64,000 bases of DNA from Pseudomonadota bacterium (lineage in GTDB: Bacteria; Desulfobacterota; Binatia; Binatales; Binataceae). Both the position numbers and the translations under genes were made by a program. The notes under the pieces are model-generated. The model was not told where the DNA came from. It worked only from the letters and a program-made list of their open reading frames with translations, and ran no database searches. How positions within the stretch are numbered: the first letter of the stretch is position 1; each line of letters begins with the position of its first letter. Positions 9,073 through 16,776 of the stretch are shown piece by piece. The DNA is taken from contig JAJPHZ010000016.1 of NCBI GenBank assembly GCA_021325025.1, positions 62,001-126,000 of the forward strand, written 5' to 3'.

Positions 9073-10077
9073 TTAGTCCGAGGGCTGGATCGCGGATTTC
9101 ATTTCCTCGGACAGCAGGGTTTGAGCGCCCGTAACCACGATGCGCGTGCCGGGCCGGAGACCTTGGGTAACGAAATAACCGGCGCCAGTTAACTGCGCTG
9201 GGAAGATTTCCAGACGCGTGAAAACATCACTTTTTGCTTCGCGGTAGACCCATTCGGCGCCAGCGTATCGCACGACTGCAGAGCGAGAAACCATCACTCC
9301 TTTGGCCTTATCGGAAGTTGCCAGACGGGCCGAAACTGCCGTACCCGGCCTGATAGGAAACATGTCTGCGCTTATCAGCAGCAGAAAACTCTGCCCTTGC
9401 ATACGGGGGTCGACCGTCGGTGCTTCATGGATGGCTCGCGCAGTGAGTGGCTGCTGTTCGTGGCCGAGCACGTACACATCTGCGCCGCGTGGAGATCCGT
9501 CGAGCTGCTCTCCGATAGGTGCTGTCACGCGTGCGAGCGCTTCGCGTCGGCTGATTAGTGCACTGACCAGTTCGCCGCGTGCGCGAGCGTCCTTCTGCGC
9601 GATCTCGGCGCCCCACCCATCGCGCAGCTGCTGCTGCAGTGTCTGGAACCGAACTTTGTCCGTGAGGTACGCTGTTTGCGCGATTTGCAGGTCACGCAAC
9701 GATACGTTTTTCTGTTCCGCGTAGAGCTGCTTAGCCCTCCGGTACTGCGCATCTGACGCGTCGAGCGCCGCCTGCGCGCTCAACAGATCGCTGCTGAGTT
9801 TGGAAAGCGGGAGCGGGTCGAGCACAAAGCCATAGGCCGGAACCTCAATGGTCTGGACAACGGGTCGCAGCGTTTCGACGGTGAGTCCAATCACCTTCTG
9901 CGCGCCGGGCGCAATCGCGATTTCGACATGACCGGCGGCGTCGCGGGAGACTCGCGCAGCGGCGGAGACTATCGGCTTCTCCTCATCCGCGTCGGCGCTG
10001 GCAAGAGAGAGTTTGCCAACGACAACCAGCGCAGCGGCGGCAACGATCGATACCGCTAAGGTTCGCCGTCTCATCAC
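9073..10077 (-). CDS. RND efflux periplasmic adaptor subunit
   Basis: Membrane fusion protein (334 aa) that links the RND pump to the outer-membrane channel. An N-terminal hydrophobic segment (TLAVSIVAAAALVVVGKLSL) would export or anchor it. A central alpha-helical hairpin region (about residues 95-180: many Ala, Gln, Lys and Arg in heptads) is flanked by halves of a lipoyl/barrel region, ending with the GLRPGTRIVVTGAQTLLSEE motif typical of the membrane-proximal domain. Its start overlaps the tolC stop by 4 bp (ATGA), a sign of translational coupling. The metal-binding N-terminal extension of CusB is not recognisable. Confidence 0.9.
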   Translation of the reverse strand: MMRRRTLAVSIVAAAALVVVGKLSLASADADEEKPIVSAAARVSRDAAGHVEIAIAPGAQKVIGLTVETLRPVVQTIEVPAYGFVLDPLPLSKLSSDLLSAQAALDASDAQYRRAKQLYAEQKNVSLRDLQIAQTAYLTDKVRFQTLQQQLRDGWGAEIAQKDARARGELVSALISRREALARVTAPIGEQLDGSPRGADVYVLGHEQQPLTARAIHEAPTVDPRMQGQSFLLLISADMFPIRPGTAVSARLATSDKAKGVMVSRSAVVRYAGAEWVYREAKSDVFTRLEIFPAQLTGAGYFVTQGLRPGTRIVVTGAQTLLSEEMKSAIQPSD

Positions 10078-11507
10078 GGGTCTTGTCCATCCAGGGTGTT
10101 GTGAAGCGATGGCGGAAGAGTGAACGAGCCTAGATCGTCAGGGTCCAGAGGGCGCTGGACGGCGTCTTCCAACACGCCCAAGTCATGTTGCGCGGCGGCC
10201 AAGGCGCTCAGCTTCGCCTGCCGCACGACGATCGTTTCGAGCTCAGCGGTCGCCAGCGTCAGGCTGTCGATATCGCCCAGCGCGAAGGCCCGCTGCATCG
10301 CGGCCAGTCGCTTCTCCGAGAAAGCGGCCGAGTTTGCGGCTTGATTGAACGCATCCAGCGCGCCCCGATACCTGGTAAGCGCTTCGTTTGTCTGGGCGAT
10401 TACCCCCTGCTGAAGCGCCATGAATTCCGCGGCGACTTGTGCGCGTTTGGCCGTTGCCTCCGCGATAGGACCCTGGTTCTGGTTAATCAGCGGCAGCGTC
10501 ACGCTCGGAACGAGTTCGAAAATGTTCTCGTTTATCTCCCATGCGTAGCCGCCGCCCAGATTGATATCGGGATATTGTTTGGCGATTTCCAGTTTGAGCG
10601 CCTCGTCGGCAGCCGCGTATTGAGCCAGCGTCCGGCGCAGATCGATTCGATTGAGCAGGGCCAGACGCCGAGTCCGAACCGGCGTCAGCGAAGCATCCTG
10701 CGGCGGATGTTCGAGCCCCGGCCATGCGAAGGTCACGCCTTGAAGGGCTTCCACCGGCACACCCAGTGCGGCCGCGAGCGCGTTGAGCGTTTCCGCGACA
10801 CGACTTCGCGTTTGAGCGAGCTTCAACCGTGCGGAAGCGAGATTCGCCAGGGCAAAATCGAGCGCCGGAGCGGCTGCCGCACCTGCCGCCACGCGCTCCT
10901 GAAGCAATTGTGCGATGCGCTCGGATGCGGAAGCGTAAGCGCGCGCCAGGCTGTAGTCTTGCTGTGCAATGAGATGGTTCGAAAGCGCGGCGCGTACATC
11001 GCTATGCACACGCCATGCGGCGTCGCCGGCCGCGAGCGCCGCGGCGTCGGCGAGGCGCTGCGCCTGGGCAATCCGGTAACCGCGCTTCCCGGCGGTCTCT
11101 ATGGGAAAATTGAACGACGCAGCGCCGATAGCCCACGGCACGACCGCGGGAGCACCCGTGGCCGTGTAGGCGGGACCGAGCCCCAAGCTTGGATTGGGCC
11201 TCTGTCCGGCCGTGATAATTGCCGCTCTAGCGACCCGAAGCTTTGCCTCGGCCACGCGCAAAGCGGGGCTGTAAAACAATCCTACCAGGGTCAGCGCCGC
11301 GAGATTCCGCTGTTTTGGTTGGCACGCGTCACGCCGAGCGGCCAGATTCTCCTTCAGGTAGGCGCAAAGCTCAGCATTATCGAGCGACCTCTGGGCAAAC
11401 TGTTGGGCGGTTTTATCCGGCTCGAGCGGCGCGGGGCGATACGCCGCGCACCCACAAAACGTGCATGCTGCCGCAAGCATGAGCGCGGTTACAGCGCGCA
11501 AGTCCAT
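10074..11507 (-). CDS. TolC family outer-membrane efflux protein
   Basis: Outer-membrane channel component, 477 aa, with the duplicated long alpha-helical repeats of the TolC/CusC family (for example AQRLADAAALAAGDAAWRV and AEATAKRAQVAAEFMALQQG). The N-terminus is a signal peptide ending in CTFCGCAAYR. A Cys preceded by Cys-Gly could be a lipobox (CusC and OprM are lipoproteins), though the residue at -3 is Phe, so lipidation is only likely. It is the first structural gene of the efflux operon: 56 bp after the M56 gene and overlapping the adaptor gene. Confidence 0.9.
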   Translation of the reverse strand: MDLRAVTALMLAAACTFCGCAAYRPAPLEPDKTAQQFAQRSLDNAELCAYLKENLAARRDACQPKQRNLAALTLVGLFYSPALRVAEAKLRVARAAIITAGQRPNPSLGLGPAYTATGAPAVVPWAIGAASFNFPIETAGKRGYRIAQAQRLADAAALAAGDAAWRVHSDVRAALSNHLIAQQDYSLARAYASASERIAQLLQERVAAGAAAAPALDFALANLASARLKLAQTRSRVAETLNALAAALGVPVEALQGVTFAWPGLEHPPQDASLTPVRTRRLALLNRIDLRRTLAQYAAADEALKLEIAKQYPDINLGGGYAWEINENIFELVPSVTLPLINQNQGPIAEATAKRAQVAAEFMALQQGVIAQTNEALTRYRGALDAFNQAANSAAFSEKRLAAMQRAFALGDIDSLTLATAELETIVVRQAKLSALAAAQHDLGVLEDAVQRPLDPDDLGSFTLPPSLHNTLDGQDP

Positions 11508-11563
11508 CGATTCCGTAGCCTCAGCAGCCCGCGTGCAAAGAAAACGCGGCCTTTAGCCGCCGT

Positions 11564-12406
11564 TCAAAGCAGGACGCGGATCGCCCGCTCGCCGAAGGCC
11601 GCGCCGAGCGCCAACGCGATTAAGGGGACGGGTATCAAGAAGAGAAATGAGCGCCACGTGTCCGCCCACGTCGTACCCGGCGCGTCGGGCAGAGGCGCAA
11701 GCAGCCGCGCGATCCGCTGCTTCAACGCGCAGCGCTCGCCAATCAACGCCGCACCCAACGGTGGACTCGTTCCCCGAAGGGATCGCGCCGCGACAACAAT
11801 CGCGCTGGCCAGGTCGGCGCCATCGACGCCTGCGGCACGTGTCTCTTCATCTCGCGCCAGTTCGAGCGCAAGGAGCCATCCTTGCAGCCGTTCACGCGCC
11901 TGCGGCCACGGCCATTGCAAGTCGGTTGCAAGTTGCGCCAGCCAAATCCGCAGCGGATCCCGATGCCGTGCGTGGGCGCGCTCGTGCTCGAGTGCCGCTG
12001 CGACTTCTCGCTCGTCCAAGCTGATTGCCAGATCCTGAGAAAATGCGATCCGAGGCCGCAACAGACCCACCGTGGCAATTCCGAGACCGCCGCGGACAGC
12101 TAGCAGTGACCTGGTTGCGCGGATCGCGGCTCTGGCGATCAGCAGGACAAAGGGAAGGCTGATAAGGATGAGGGATTTCGGCACCTTCTCTGGAACCGGA
12201 TCCGGTTCTCTCAGTGCCCATCCGCAAAGCGCCGCCGCAACAGTCAGCGCCGGCGCAAGTGGTAGCCACACGCGAGACCAGGCGATTCGTTCAAGTCCGC
12301 GCGCGCTAATCTGGCGGGCGCGCGCCACAGGCCACCAGCCACAGCCAAGAAGCATCGTCCCCCCGAACAGGGCGAGCAGCATGCTCAGACACCACTCACG
12401 GTCCAT
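11564..12406 (-). CDS. M56 family membrane metallopeptidase (BlaR1/MecR1-like, no sensor domain)
   Basis: Membrane zinc protease of about 280 aa. It has hydrophobic segments at the N-terminus (SMLLALFGGTMLLGCGW), in the middle (two more) and at the C-terminus (FLFLIPVPLIALALGAAF), and the zinc motif HERAH at about residues 141-145, with a downstream acidic LARDEE stretch that can give the third ligand. In BlaR1 and MecR1 such a domain cleaves the BlaI repressor after a C-terminal penicillin-binding domain senses beta-lactam. Here the protein stops after the last helix, so the sensor is absent and the signal must differ. The ATG chosen has a strong GGAGGG six bases upstream and overlaps the blaI stop by 11 bp. 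Confidence 0.85.
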   Translation of the reverse strand: MDREWCLSMLLALFGGTMLLGCGWWPVARARQISARGLERIAWSRVWLPLAPALTVAAALCGWALREPDPVPEKVPKSLILISLPFVLLIARAAIRATRSLLAVRGGLGIATVGLLRPRIAFSQDLAISLDEREVAAALEHERAHARHRDPLRIWLAQLATDLQWPWPQARERLQGWLLALELARDEETRAAGVDGADLASAIVVAARSLRGTSPPLGAALIGERCALKQRIARLLAPLPDAPGTTWADTWRSFLFLIPVPLIALALGAAFGERAIRVLL

Positions 12407-12794
12407 GCTTTGCCCTCCGCCGGGCGGCAATCGCATTTGCGAGTTCATTGAGCAGCTGTGGATCGAGTGATTCCACCGCGTCCACCAGTCTCGCCGCCGC
12501 CGAGTGCGGGGCAGGGCCGAGCAGCCTCGCCAACAACTCGCGGGCGCGGGCCGCTTCGATTACGGCGCGGGCCACACGCGGACGGTAGACGAAGGCGATG
12601 CCTTTGCGCTCGCGGGTCACAAGGCGTTTGGCGTGCAGCCGGTCCAAAACCTTGGCGATCGTGGTGTAGACGAGCCCCTGGGGCACACCCACGTGCGTGT
12701 GAATTTCCCGCCCCGAAGCGCTGCCCAACTCCCAAAGTTTTGCCAGCACCGCGTATTCAAGATCGCCGCCGGGTAATCGAAATTGACCGTTCAC
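12396..12794 (-). CDS. BlaI/MecI/CopY-type transcriptional repressor
   Basis: Small winged-helix repressor (about 132 aa) of the BlaI/CopY family. The conserved core reads LEYAVLAKLWELGSASGREI, then GLVYTTIAKVLDRLHAKRLV as recognition helix and linker, then GIAFVYRP in the wing. The C-terminal half would dimerise. I start at a GTG placing the usual few residues before the LEYAVL motif. The frame remains open upstream to a TTG, but that would put a perfect palindrome inside the coding region. It precedes and overlaps the M56 protease gene, the classic repressor-protease pairing, but the genes behind them are an RND efflux system and not a beta-lactamase. Confidence 0.88.
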   Translation of the reverse strand: MNGQFRLPGGDLEYAVLAKLWELGSASGREIHTHVGVPQGLVYTTIAKVLDRLHAKRLVTRERKGIAFVYRPRVARAVIEAARARELLARLLGPAPHSAAARLVDAVESLDPQLLNELANAIAARRRAKHGP

Positions 12795-12814
12795 CTTCTT
12801 GCTTAGGCCCAGCC

Positions 12815-12830
12815 TACGACAGACGTCGTA
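12815..12830. promoter_or_regulatory. palindromic operator candidate for the BlaI-type repressor
   Basis: TACGAC-AGAC-GTCGTA is a perfect 6-bp-arm palindrome 21 bp upstream of the proposed blaI start. BlaI/CopY-family operators are dyads built from TAC-A and T-GTA half-sites, so this fits autoregulation. On the gene strand a TTGCCC and a TAGGCT hexamer with 17 bp between them bracket the palindrome, which would place the operator in the promoter spacer. The hexamers are poor matches, so the promoter part is weak. Confidence 0.55.
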
Positions 12831-13128
12831 ACTGGGCAAGGCTCGCGCCTACCCGTAAGAACTGACCGGGCTACCTCAGAGGAGGCGATCTAAAAAAGGC
12901 CCAAATTTTCCAAAGAATTGTGGGGGAGGTGTGGCGAATTGAACCCGAAAACAACAGTTGGGTTATCTTCTGGGCACAGCTCCCAGGTTGTAGCTTTTTC
13001 AAGTTTGACGGCGAGATTCAACTCAACTGATCTTTTTCAGTCGAACCGCCCTCAGGATTCGAGTCGATCCAGGAGAAGGTGCTTGCTCCTCTGGCAAAAT
13101 CACTGACAGTCTCGCGAGCGCACGTCTG
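12831..13128. other. intergenic region, no gene seen
   Basis: Lies between the divergent start of the BlaI operon and the stop of the enoyl-CoA hydratase gene. It is AT-richer in the middle. A run GCGAATTGAACCC looks like part of a tRNA T-arm, but no cloverleaf can be built around it. I see no supportable gene. Confidence 0.5.
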
Positions 13129-13950
13129 TCAGCTATCGGCCGGTCGGCCGAAATCGCCGTGGCGGCCCGCGCCCCGCACGAAACGCGCCACACCGGCGGC
13201 ACCTTCGGCTTCGAAAATACCCGCGGAGTTGGCCCATTCGCGCTCGAGCGCTGCCTCGATGGGCATGCCGTGCTGCAAATAGACCGCACGACGGTCGGTG
13301 CGGAGGCACTTTTGGGGAAACCGTGTTATCTCTCGGGCCATCGTCTCGGCTGCGCTTCGGGCCTTACCCTTCGGAACGATCCGCTCGCAAAGGCCGATCT
13401 TTAGACATTCTTGGGCGTCAACCTTGCGGCCGGTCATGATGAGCTCGAGCGCGCGGCCCTGACCGACCAGACGCGGCAAGCGAATGGTCCCGCCATCGGT
13501 CAGGGGTACGCCCCAACGGCGGTTGTAGACGCCCATGTAACTACCTTCCGCCATGACCCGGCAGTCCGCCCACAGGGCGAGTTCCATGCCGCCCGCGACG
13601 GCCGGGCCCTCGATGGCCGCAATGACGGGCTTGTTGAGCCCCAGGCGCGTTGGCCCCAGGGGTCCCCGAGGGACCGGCCCGCCATCGGTCGGGAATTCGA
13701 GCGAGCGGTGGGTGTGGCGGTTCCCGGGCGTTGCAATGCCGCGCTTTGCGAGGCTCTTCAGGTCGGCGCCAGCACAGAACGCGCCACCTTCTCCCCAGAG
13801 GACGGCGACATCTGCCGTGTCGTCGGTGTCGAAGGCGACAAACACGGCGTGCAATTCGTCGGCATGCTCGGGGTCGATGGCGTTGCGGACTTCAGGACGC
13901 GACAGGATTACTGTCAGCACGCGGTCACTGCGCTCGATGCGAATCGGCAT
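13129..13950 (-). CDS. enoyl-CoA hydratase/isomerase (crotonase) family protein
   Basis: Crotonase-fold protein of 273 aa. It begins with the family strand VLTVILSRPEVRNAID. The first oxyanion-hole segment is GGAFCAGADLKSL and the second is EGPAVAGGMELALWADCRV, followed by a GLCERIVPKG turn and the C-terminal trimerisation helices with GMPIEAALERE. Crotonases act on acyl-CoA thioesters (hydration, isomerisation or hydrolysis); the exact reaction is not readable because the general acid/base glutamates are not both obvious. Likely fatty-acid or aromatic-acid breakdown. The divergent LysR-type gene begins only a few bases away and probably regulates it. Confidence 0.92.
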   Translation of the reverse strand: MPIRIERSDRVLTVILSRPEVRNAIDPEHADELHAVFVAFDTDDTADVAVLWGEGGAFCAGADLKSLAKRGIATPGNRHTHRSLEFPTDGGPVPRGPLGPTRLGLNKPVIAAIEGPAVAGGMELALWADCRVMAEGSYMGVYNRRWGVPLTDGGTIRLPRLVGQGRALELIMTGRKVDAQECLKIGLCERIVPKGKARSAAETMAREITRFPQKCLRTDRRAVYLQHGMPIEAALEREWANSAGIFEAEGAAGVARFVRGAGRHGDFGRPADS

Positions 13951-13964
13951 GTCAAGCTCCTTGG

Positions 13965-14885
13965 CTGGGGCGATTTCTCCTGGCAGCGTACCGCGAGGGC
14001 ACGCTGTCGGGTGCGGCCCGAATCTTACAGGTGGACCACGCTACCGTTGGACGCCGGCTTGCCGCCCTGGAGCGGCGGCTGCGTGCGAAGCTCGTTAATC
14101 GAACCTCAGACGGATTGGTGCTGACCTCAGCCGGACGCAGCATTCTTAGCGTTTGCGAAACCATGGAAGGTGCCGCCGCCGCCGTTGAGCGGATGGTCGC
14201 TGGCCATGACGCGAAGCTGAGCGGGGTCGTCAGAATCGCTACTACGGAAACCTTGGCGAGTTGTCTTGTCGTTCCCGCACTTCGCGCCCTTCGCGACGAA
14301 CATTCGCAGCTGGAGGTCGAGTTGCTCATCGATTATCGTGCTCTCGACATTGCCAGGCGCGAGGCAGATCTTGCCGTTCGACTTCCCCGACCCACCCAGC
14401 CGGCCCTGATCTGCCGCAAGCTGGGCCAGTATGGGTTCGCGCTGTACGCTTCGCCCGATTACATCGCAAAACGCGGGCGGCCCATTCGCGGTCAAGGACT
14501 GGCCGGCCACTCTCTGATCGGTTATCTGCAACCCGTCGCTGGCCTTGCTGCTCCATACCTGGGCGAGTCGCTCGAAGGTGCGATCGCCGGGTTCAACAGC
14601 AACAGCACGTTTGCGCAACTGCGAGCGGCGGCGGAGGGTCTGGGAATCGCGGAACTGCCATGCTGTATAGCAGATAAAGAATCCGGGCTTGAAAGAGTCT
14701 GGCGCGATGAGCCGCCCAATCTTTGTCCACTGTGGTTAGTCAGCCATGAAGATCTCAGACGCGGCGCCAAAATTCGGATCGTTTCCAACGCGATCGCGCA
14801 ATTTTTTCGCTCGCGCGCTTCGACTTTCCGAAATGGCTCTGTCGCGCGAAAAGCGCTTCACGCGCTCGGCTCGAGAAGCAGTTGA
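13965..14885 (+). CDS. LysR family transcriptional regulator (start codon unclear)
   Basis: LysR-type regulator, about 306 aa. The N-terminal winged helix runs LAAYREGTLSGAARIL, then HATVGRRLAALERRLRAKLV, and the effector domain begins LSGVVRIATTETLASCLVVP. The C-terminus has the family's ADLAVRL and GLGIAELPC features. The reading frame carries the whole helix-turn-helix, but there is no ATG, GTG or TTG at the expected place. The first plausible initiator is a CTG giving LGRFLLAAYREG; the Trp codon just before it matches the usual N-terminal Trp of this subfamily. Either CTG is used or a base was lost upstream. It diverges from the crotonase gene with only about 14 bp between starts, so no ordinary LysR promoter region exists here. 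Confidence 0.8.
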   Translation: MGRFLLAAYREGTLSGAARILQVDHATVGRRLAALERRLRAKLVNRTSDGLVLTSAGRSILSVCETMEGAAAAVERMVAGHDAKLSGVVRIATTETLASCLVVPALRALRDEHSQLEVELLIDYRALDIARREADLAVRLPRPTQPALICRKLGQYGFALYASPDYIAKRGRPIRGQGLAGHSLIGYLQPVAGLAAPYLGESLEGAIAGFNSNSTFAQLRAAAEGLGIAELPCCIADKESGLERVWRDEPPNLCPLWLVSHEDLRRGAKIRIVSNAIAQFFRSRASTFRNGSVARKALHALGSRSS

Positions 14886-15031
14886 ACCCCCTCCCATAGT
14901 TCGCGCGCCACCTCGCCAGCGGGCCCTGCAAGCGCCCGGACGGCGGATTGTCCGGTCGATGTCTGTAGCCGCTTGATGTCACTGTTTTTGACCGCCAGCT
15001 CGCGCATTTCTCGCGTGAGGGCTCGTTGCAC
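14858..15031 (-). CDS. possible small ORF, unknown
   Basis: A 57-codon frame beginning at GTG (or 49 codons from an internal ATG) that reads ALTREMRELAVKNSDIKRL and ends in ELWEGVQLLLEPSA. The composition is protein-like, with amphipathic helices, and it converges on the LysR gene with a 28-bp overlap of the 3' ends. I recognise no family and see no good ribosome binding site; it may be a chance open frame. Confidence 0.22.
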   Translation of the reverse strand: MQRALTREMRELAVKNSDIKRLQTSTGQSAVRALAGPAGEVARELWEGVQLLLEPSA

Positions 15032-15339
15032 CGGATAGGGCGCCGGCGGCGCGCGTCGGGCGCCTACGCCGCACGCGCATAGGGCGTGGCGATGCCGCGT
15101 CCGGCGTGTCCGGAGAAGGAGTCAGGACCGTAGCCGCACTCACCGAGAACGTGGTCTAAAAGATGGAGCCGAAAGATTCTCAGCCCAACACCGGGGTCGG
15201 CAGGCCGCCCCGGCGGATTCGTGCGAAAGTGGCGAAAGACGACACCCTGGAGCTGGCGAAGATGGACTGCGGCGGCTTCGAATCGGTGCAGTTTGCCCCT
15301 CCAGAGCATGCACAACGCCTTTAATTTGGAAAGGAAAAT
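15032..15339. other. intergenic region with one weak small ORF
   Basis: Between the LysR gene and tRNA-Ala. A 53-codon plus-strand frame (15163-15324, starting MEPKDSQPNTGVGRPPRR and ending PPEHAQRL) is the only open frame with protein-like composition. It has no Shine-Dalgarno sequence and no family I recognise, so I do not call it as a gene. Nothing else is visible. Confidence 0.35.
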
Positions 15340-15415
15340 TGGTGGAGCAGAAGGGATTTGAACCCTCGACCCCCACGTTGCGAACGTGGTGCTCTCCCAG
15401 CTGAGCTACTGCCCC
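15340..15415 (-). tRNA. tRNA-Ala (anticodon CGC)
   Basis: Full cloverleaf of 76 nt including an encoded CCA. The acceptor stem is GGGGCAG paired with CTGCTCC, with the G3-U70 wobble pair that is the alanine identity element. The D-arm is TAGCTCAGCTGGGAGAGC, the anticodon stem CCACG/CGTGG holds the loop TTCGCAA (anticodon CGC), and the T-loop is GGTTCAAATC. It reads GCG codons, common in this GC-rich genome. The gene lies just downstream of galU on the same strand. Confidence 0.96.
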
Positions 15416-15429
15416 GACCGGCTGGACTT

Positions 15430-16293
15430 TCAGGAGAGAATCGACTTTAGGTAAGAGCGCAACTTATCAGCGGTTTGCGGATGGCGCAACCCGTAGGCAA
15501 TCTGGGCGGTCAGGAAGCCCAGGCGGTCGCCCATGTCGTAGCGCGCGCCGACAAATTCGTAACCGTAAAGATCGCCCCGCCGGGCCAATTCCAGCAGCGC
15601 GTCAGTGAGCTGGATTTCGCCGCCGTGACCGGGCCTGGCCCGCTCCAGGATGGCAAAGATTTCGGGCGGCAGCAGGTAGCGTCCGATGATCGCCATCTCG
15701 CTGGGCGCCTGCTCCACCGGCGGCTTCTCCACCATCCCGGTCATCCGATAAAGCCGCGGCGCGATTTGCGGCCCCTCGACGATGCCGTACTTCGACACCT
15801 CCGCGCGCGCCACCCGCATCAGCGCCACCACCGGCGCCTCGCGCTCCTCCGCTACATCCATCAACTGGCGCAGGCAGGGGCGGGGGCAATCGCAGATGTC
15901 GTCGGGCAACAGGACCGCGAACGGCTCGTTGCCCACCGCCTCCTTGACCTGGAGTACGGCGTGGCCGATGCCCAGCGCCTCGCGCTGCTCAACCGCCGCG
16001 ATGCGCGCCATCGTCGAGGTCTTGCGCACCACCTCCAGCAGCTCGTGCTTGCCGCGCTGCGCCAAAAAACGCTCCAGCTCGGGGGCGGGCGCGAAATGGT
16101 CGAGCAAGGCGCCCTTGCCGCGGCTGATCACCATGATGATATCGCTGATACCCGACGCGGCGATTTCCTCGACCACGAGCTGGATAGCGGGCGTGTCGAG
16201 CACCGGCAGCAGTTCCTTGGGTACCACCTTGGAAGCCGGCAGCATCCGCGTGCCGAACCCGGCGGCCAGTATTACGGCTTTTTTTATTTTCAC
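15430..16293 (-). CDS. galU: UTP--glucose-1-phosphate uridylyltransferase
   Basis: GalU-type nucleotidyltransferase of 287 aa, making UDP-glucose from UTP and glucose-1-phosphate for envelope polysaccharides. The N-terminal nucleotide-binding signature is VILAAGFGTRMLPASK followed by PKELLPVLDTPAIQLV. Downstream are the LLPDDICDCP metal/nucleotide loop and VEKPPVEQAPSEMAIIGRYLL, both hallmark GalU segments. The start is GTG; no ATG fits as well. It is preceded on the same strand by a dksA-like gene (about 66 bp) and followed by tRNA-Ala. Confidence in the family is high and in UTP/glucose specificity good. Confidence 0.95.
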   Translation of the reverse strand: MKIKKAVILAAGFGTRMLPASKVVPKELLPVLDTPAIQLVVEEIAASGISDIIMVISRGKGALLDHFAPAPELERFLAQRGKHELLEVVRKTSTMARIAAVEQREALGIGHAVLQVKEAVGNEPFAVLLPDDICDCPRPCLRQLMDVAEEREAPVVALMRVARAEVSKYGIVEGPQIAPRLYRMTGMVEKPPVEQAPSEMAIIGRYLLPPEIFAILERARPGHGGEIQLTDALLELARRGDLYGYEFVGARYDMGDRLGFLTAQIAYGLRHPQTADKLRSYLKSILS

Positions 16294-16359
16294 GGACAGT
16301 AAGTGATTTCCAGATGCAGTCTGAGTCCGACTGAATATGCGCGAGGCCGCCCGCCCCAG

Positions 16360-16719
16360 CTAGCGCCCCTTCTCCCGCGCTTCCTGCGAGGATTTGCACT
16401 CGATGCACAGGGTCGTCACCGGCCGCGCCTTGAGCCGCTCGATTCCGATCGGCCCGCCGCATTCCTCGCAGCGCCCGTAACTGCCGTCCTCGATGCGCGC
16501 GAATGCCTCATCGATCTTGCCCAGCAGCTTGCGCTCGCGATCGCGCAGGCGCAGCACGAAGTTGCGATCCGACTCCAACGCGGCGCGATCCGCCGGATCG
16601 GCGTAAGTGATGCGCTCGTGGCCGTTCATCGCACCGACCGCGCGGTCCGCTTCGGTTAGAATCTCCTGCCTGCGTGCCTGGAGCAGGTTGCGGAAGAGAG
16701 CAAGGTCGCGCTGCTTCAT
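16360..16719 (-). CDS. DksA/TraR family zinc-finger protein
   Basis: Protein of about 119 aa resembling DksA, which binds in the RNA polymerase secondary channel and adjusts transcription, often with ppGpp. An N-terminal helical coiled-coil region (LFRNLLQARRQEILTEADRA ... RLRDRERKLLGKIDEAFARI) is followed by SYGRCEECGGPI and TLCIECKSS, a four-Cys zinc finger. The acidic coiled-coil tip found in E. coli DksA is not clear, so it could be another member of the family. I start at the internal ATG giving MKQRDLALF, the common beginning; an ATG ten codons upstream is also in frame and neither has a convincing ribosome site. Confidence 0.85.
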   Translation of the reverse strand: MKQRDLALFRNLLQARRQEILTEADRAVGAMNGHERITYADPADRAALESDRNFVLRLRDRERKLLGKIDEAFARIEDGSYGRCEECGGPIGIERLKARPVTTLCIECKSSQEAREKGR

Positions 16720-16758
16720 CGTACCAGCCCGGTATAACCTTTTGATCATAGTAACGGC

Positions 16759-16772
16759 TTACTGTTAAGTAA
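16759..16772. promoter_or_regulatory. short palindrome between dksA-like gene and larC
   Basis: TTACT-GTTA-AGTAA, a perfect 5-bp-arm inverted repeat, lies in the short divergent gap and ends 4 bp before the larC ATG. It could be an operator or just the AT-rich promoter itself. No other copy was noticed. Confidence 0.25.
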
Positions 16773-16776
16773 AGCT

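Noticed and set aside
10185..12038. 617-codon plus-strand frame across tolC and the M56 gene
   Set aside because: It is antisense to two well-supported genes, has Arg/Gly/Gln-rich composition and shows no motif; GC-rich antisense frames of this size are common.
12930..12960. Possible tRNA fragment (GCGAATTGAACCC resembles a T-arm)
   Set aside because: No matching D-arm, anticodon arm or acceptor stem could be drawn around it in either direction.
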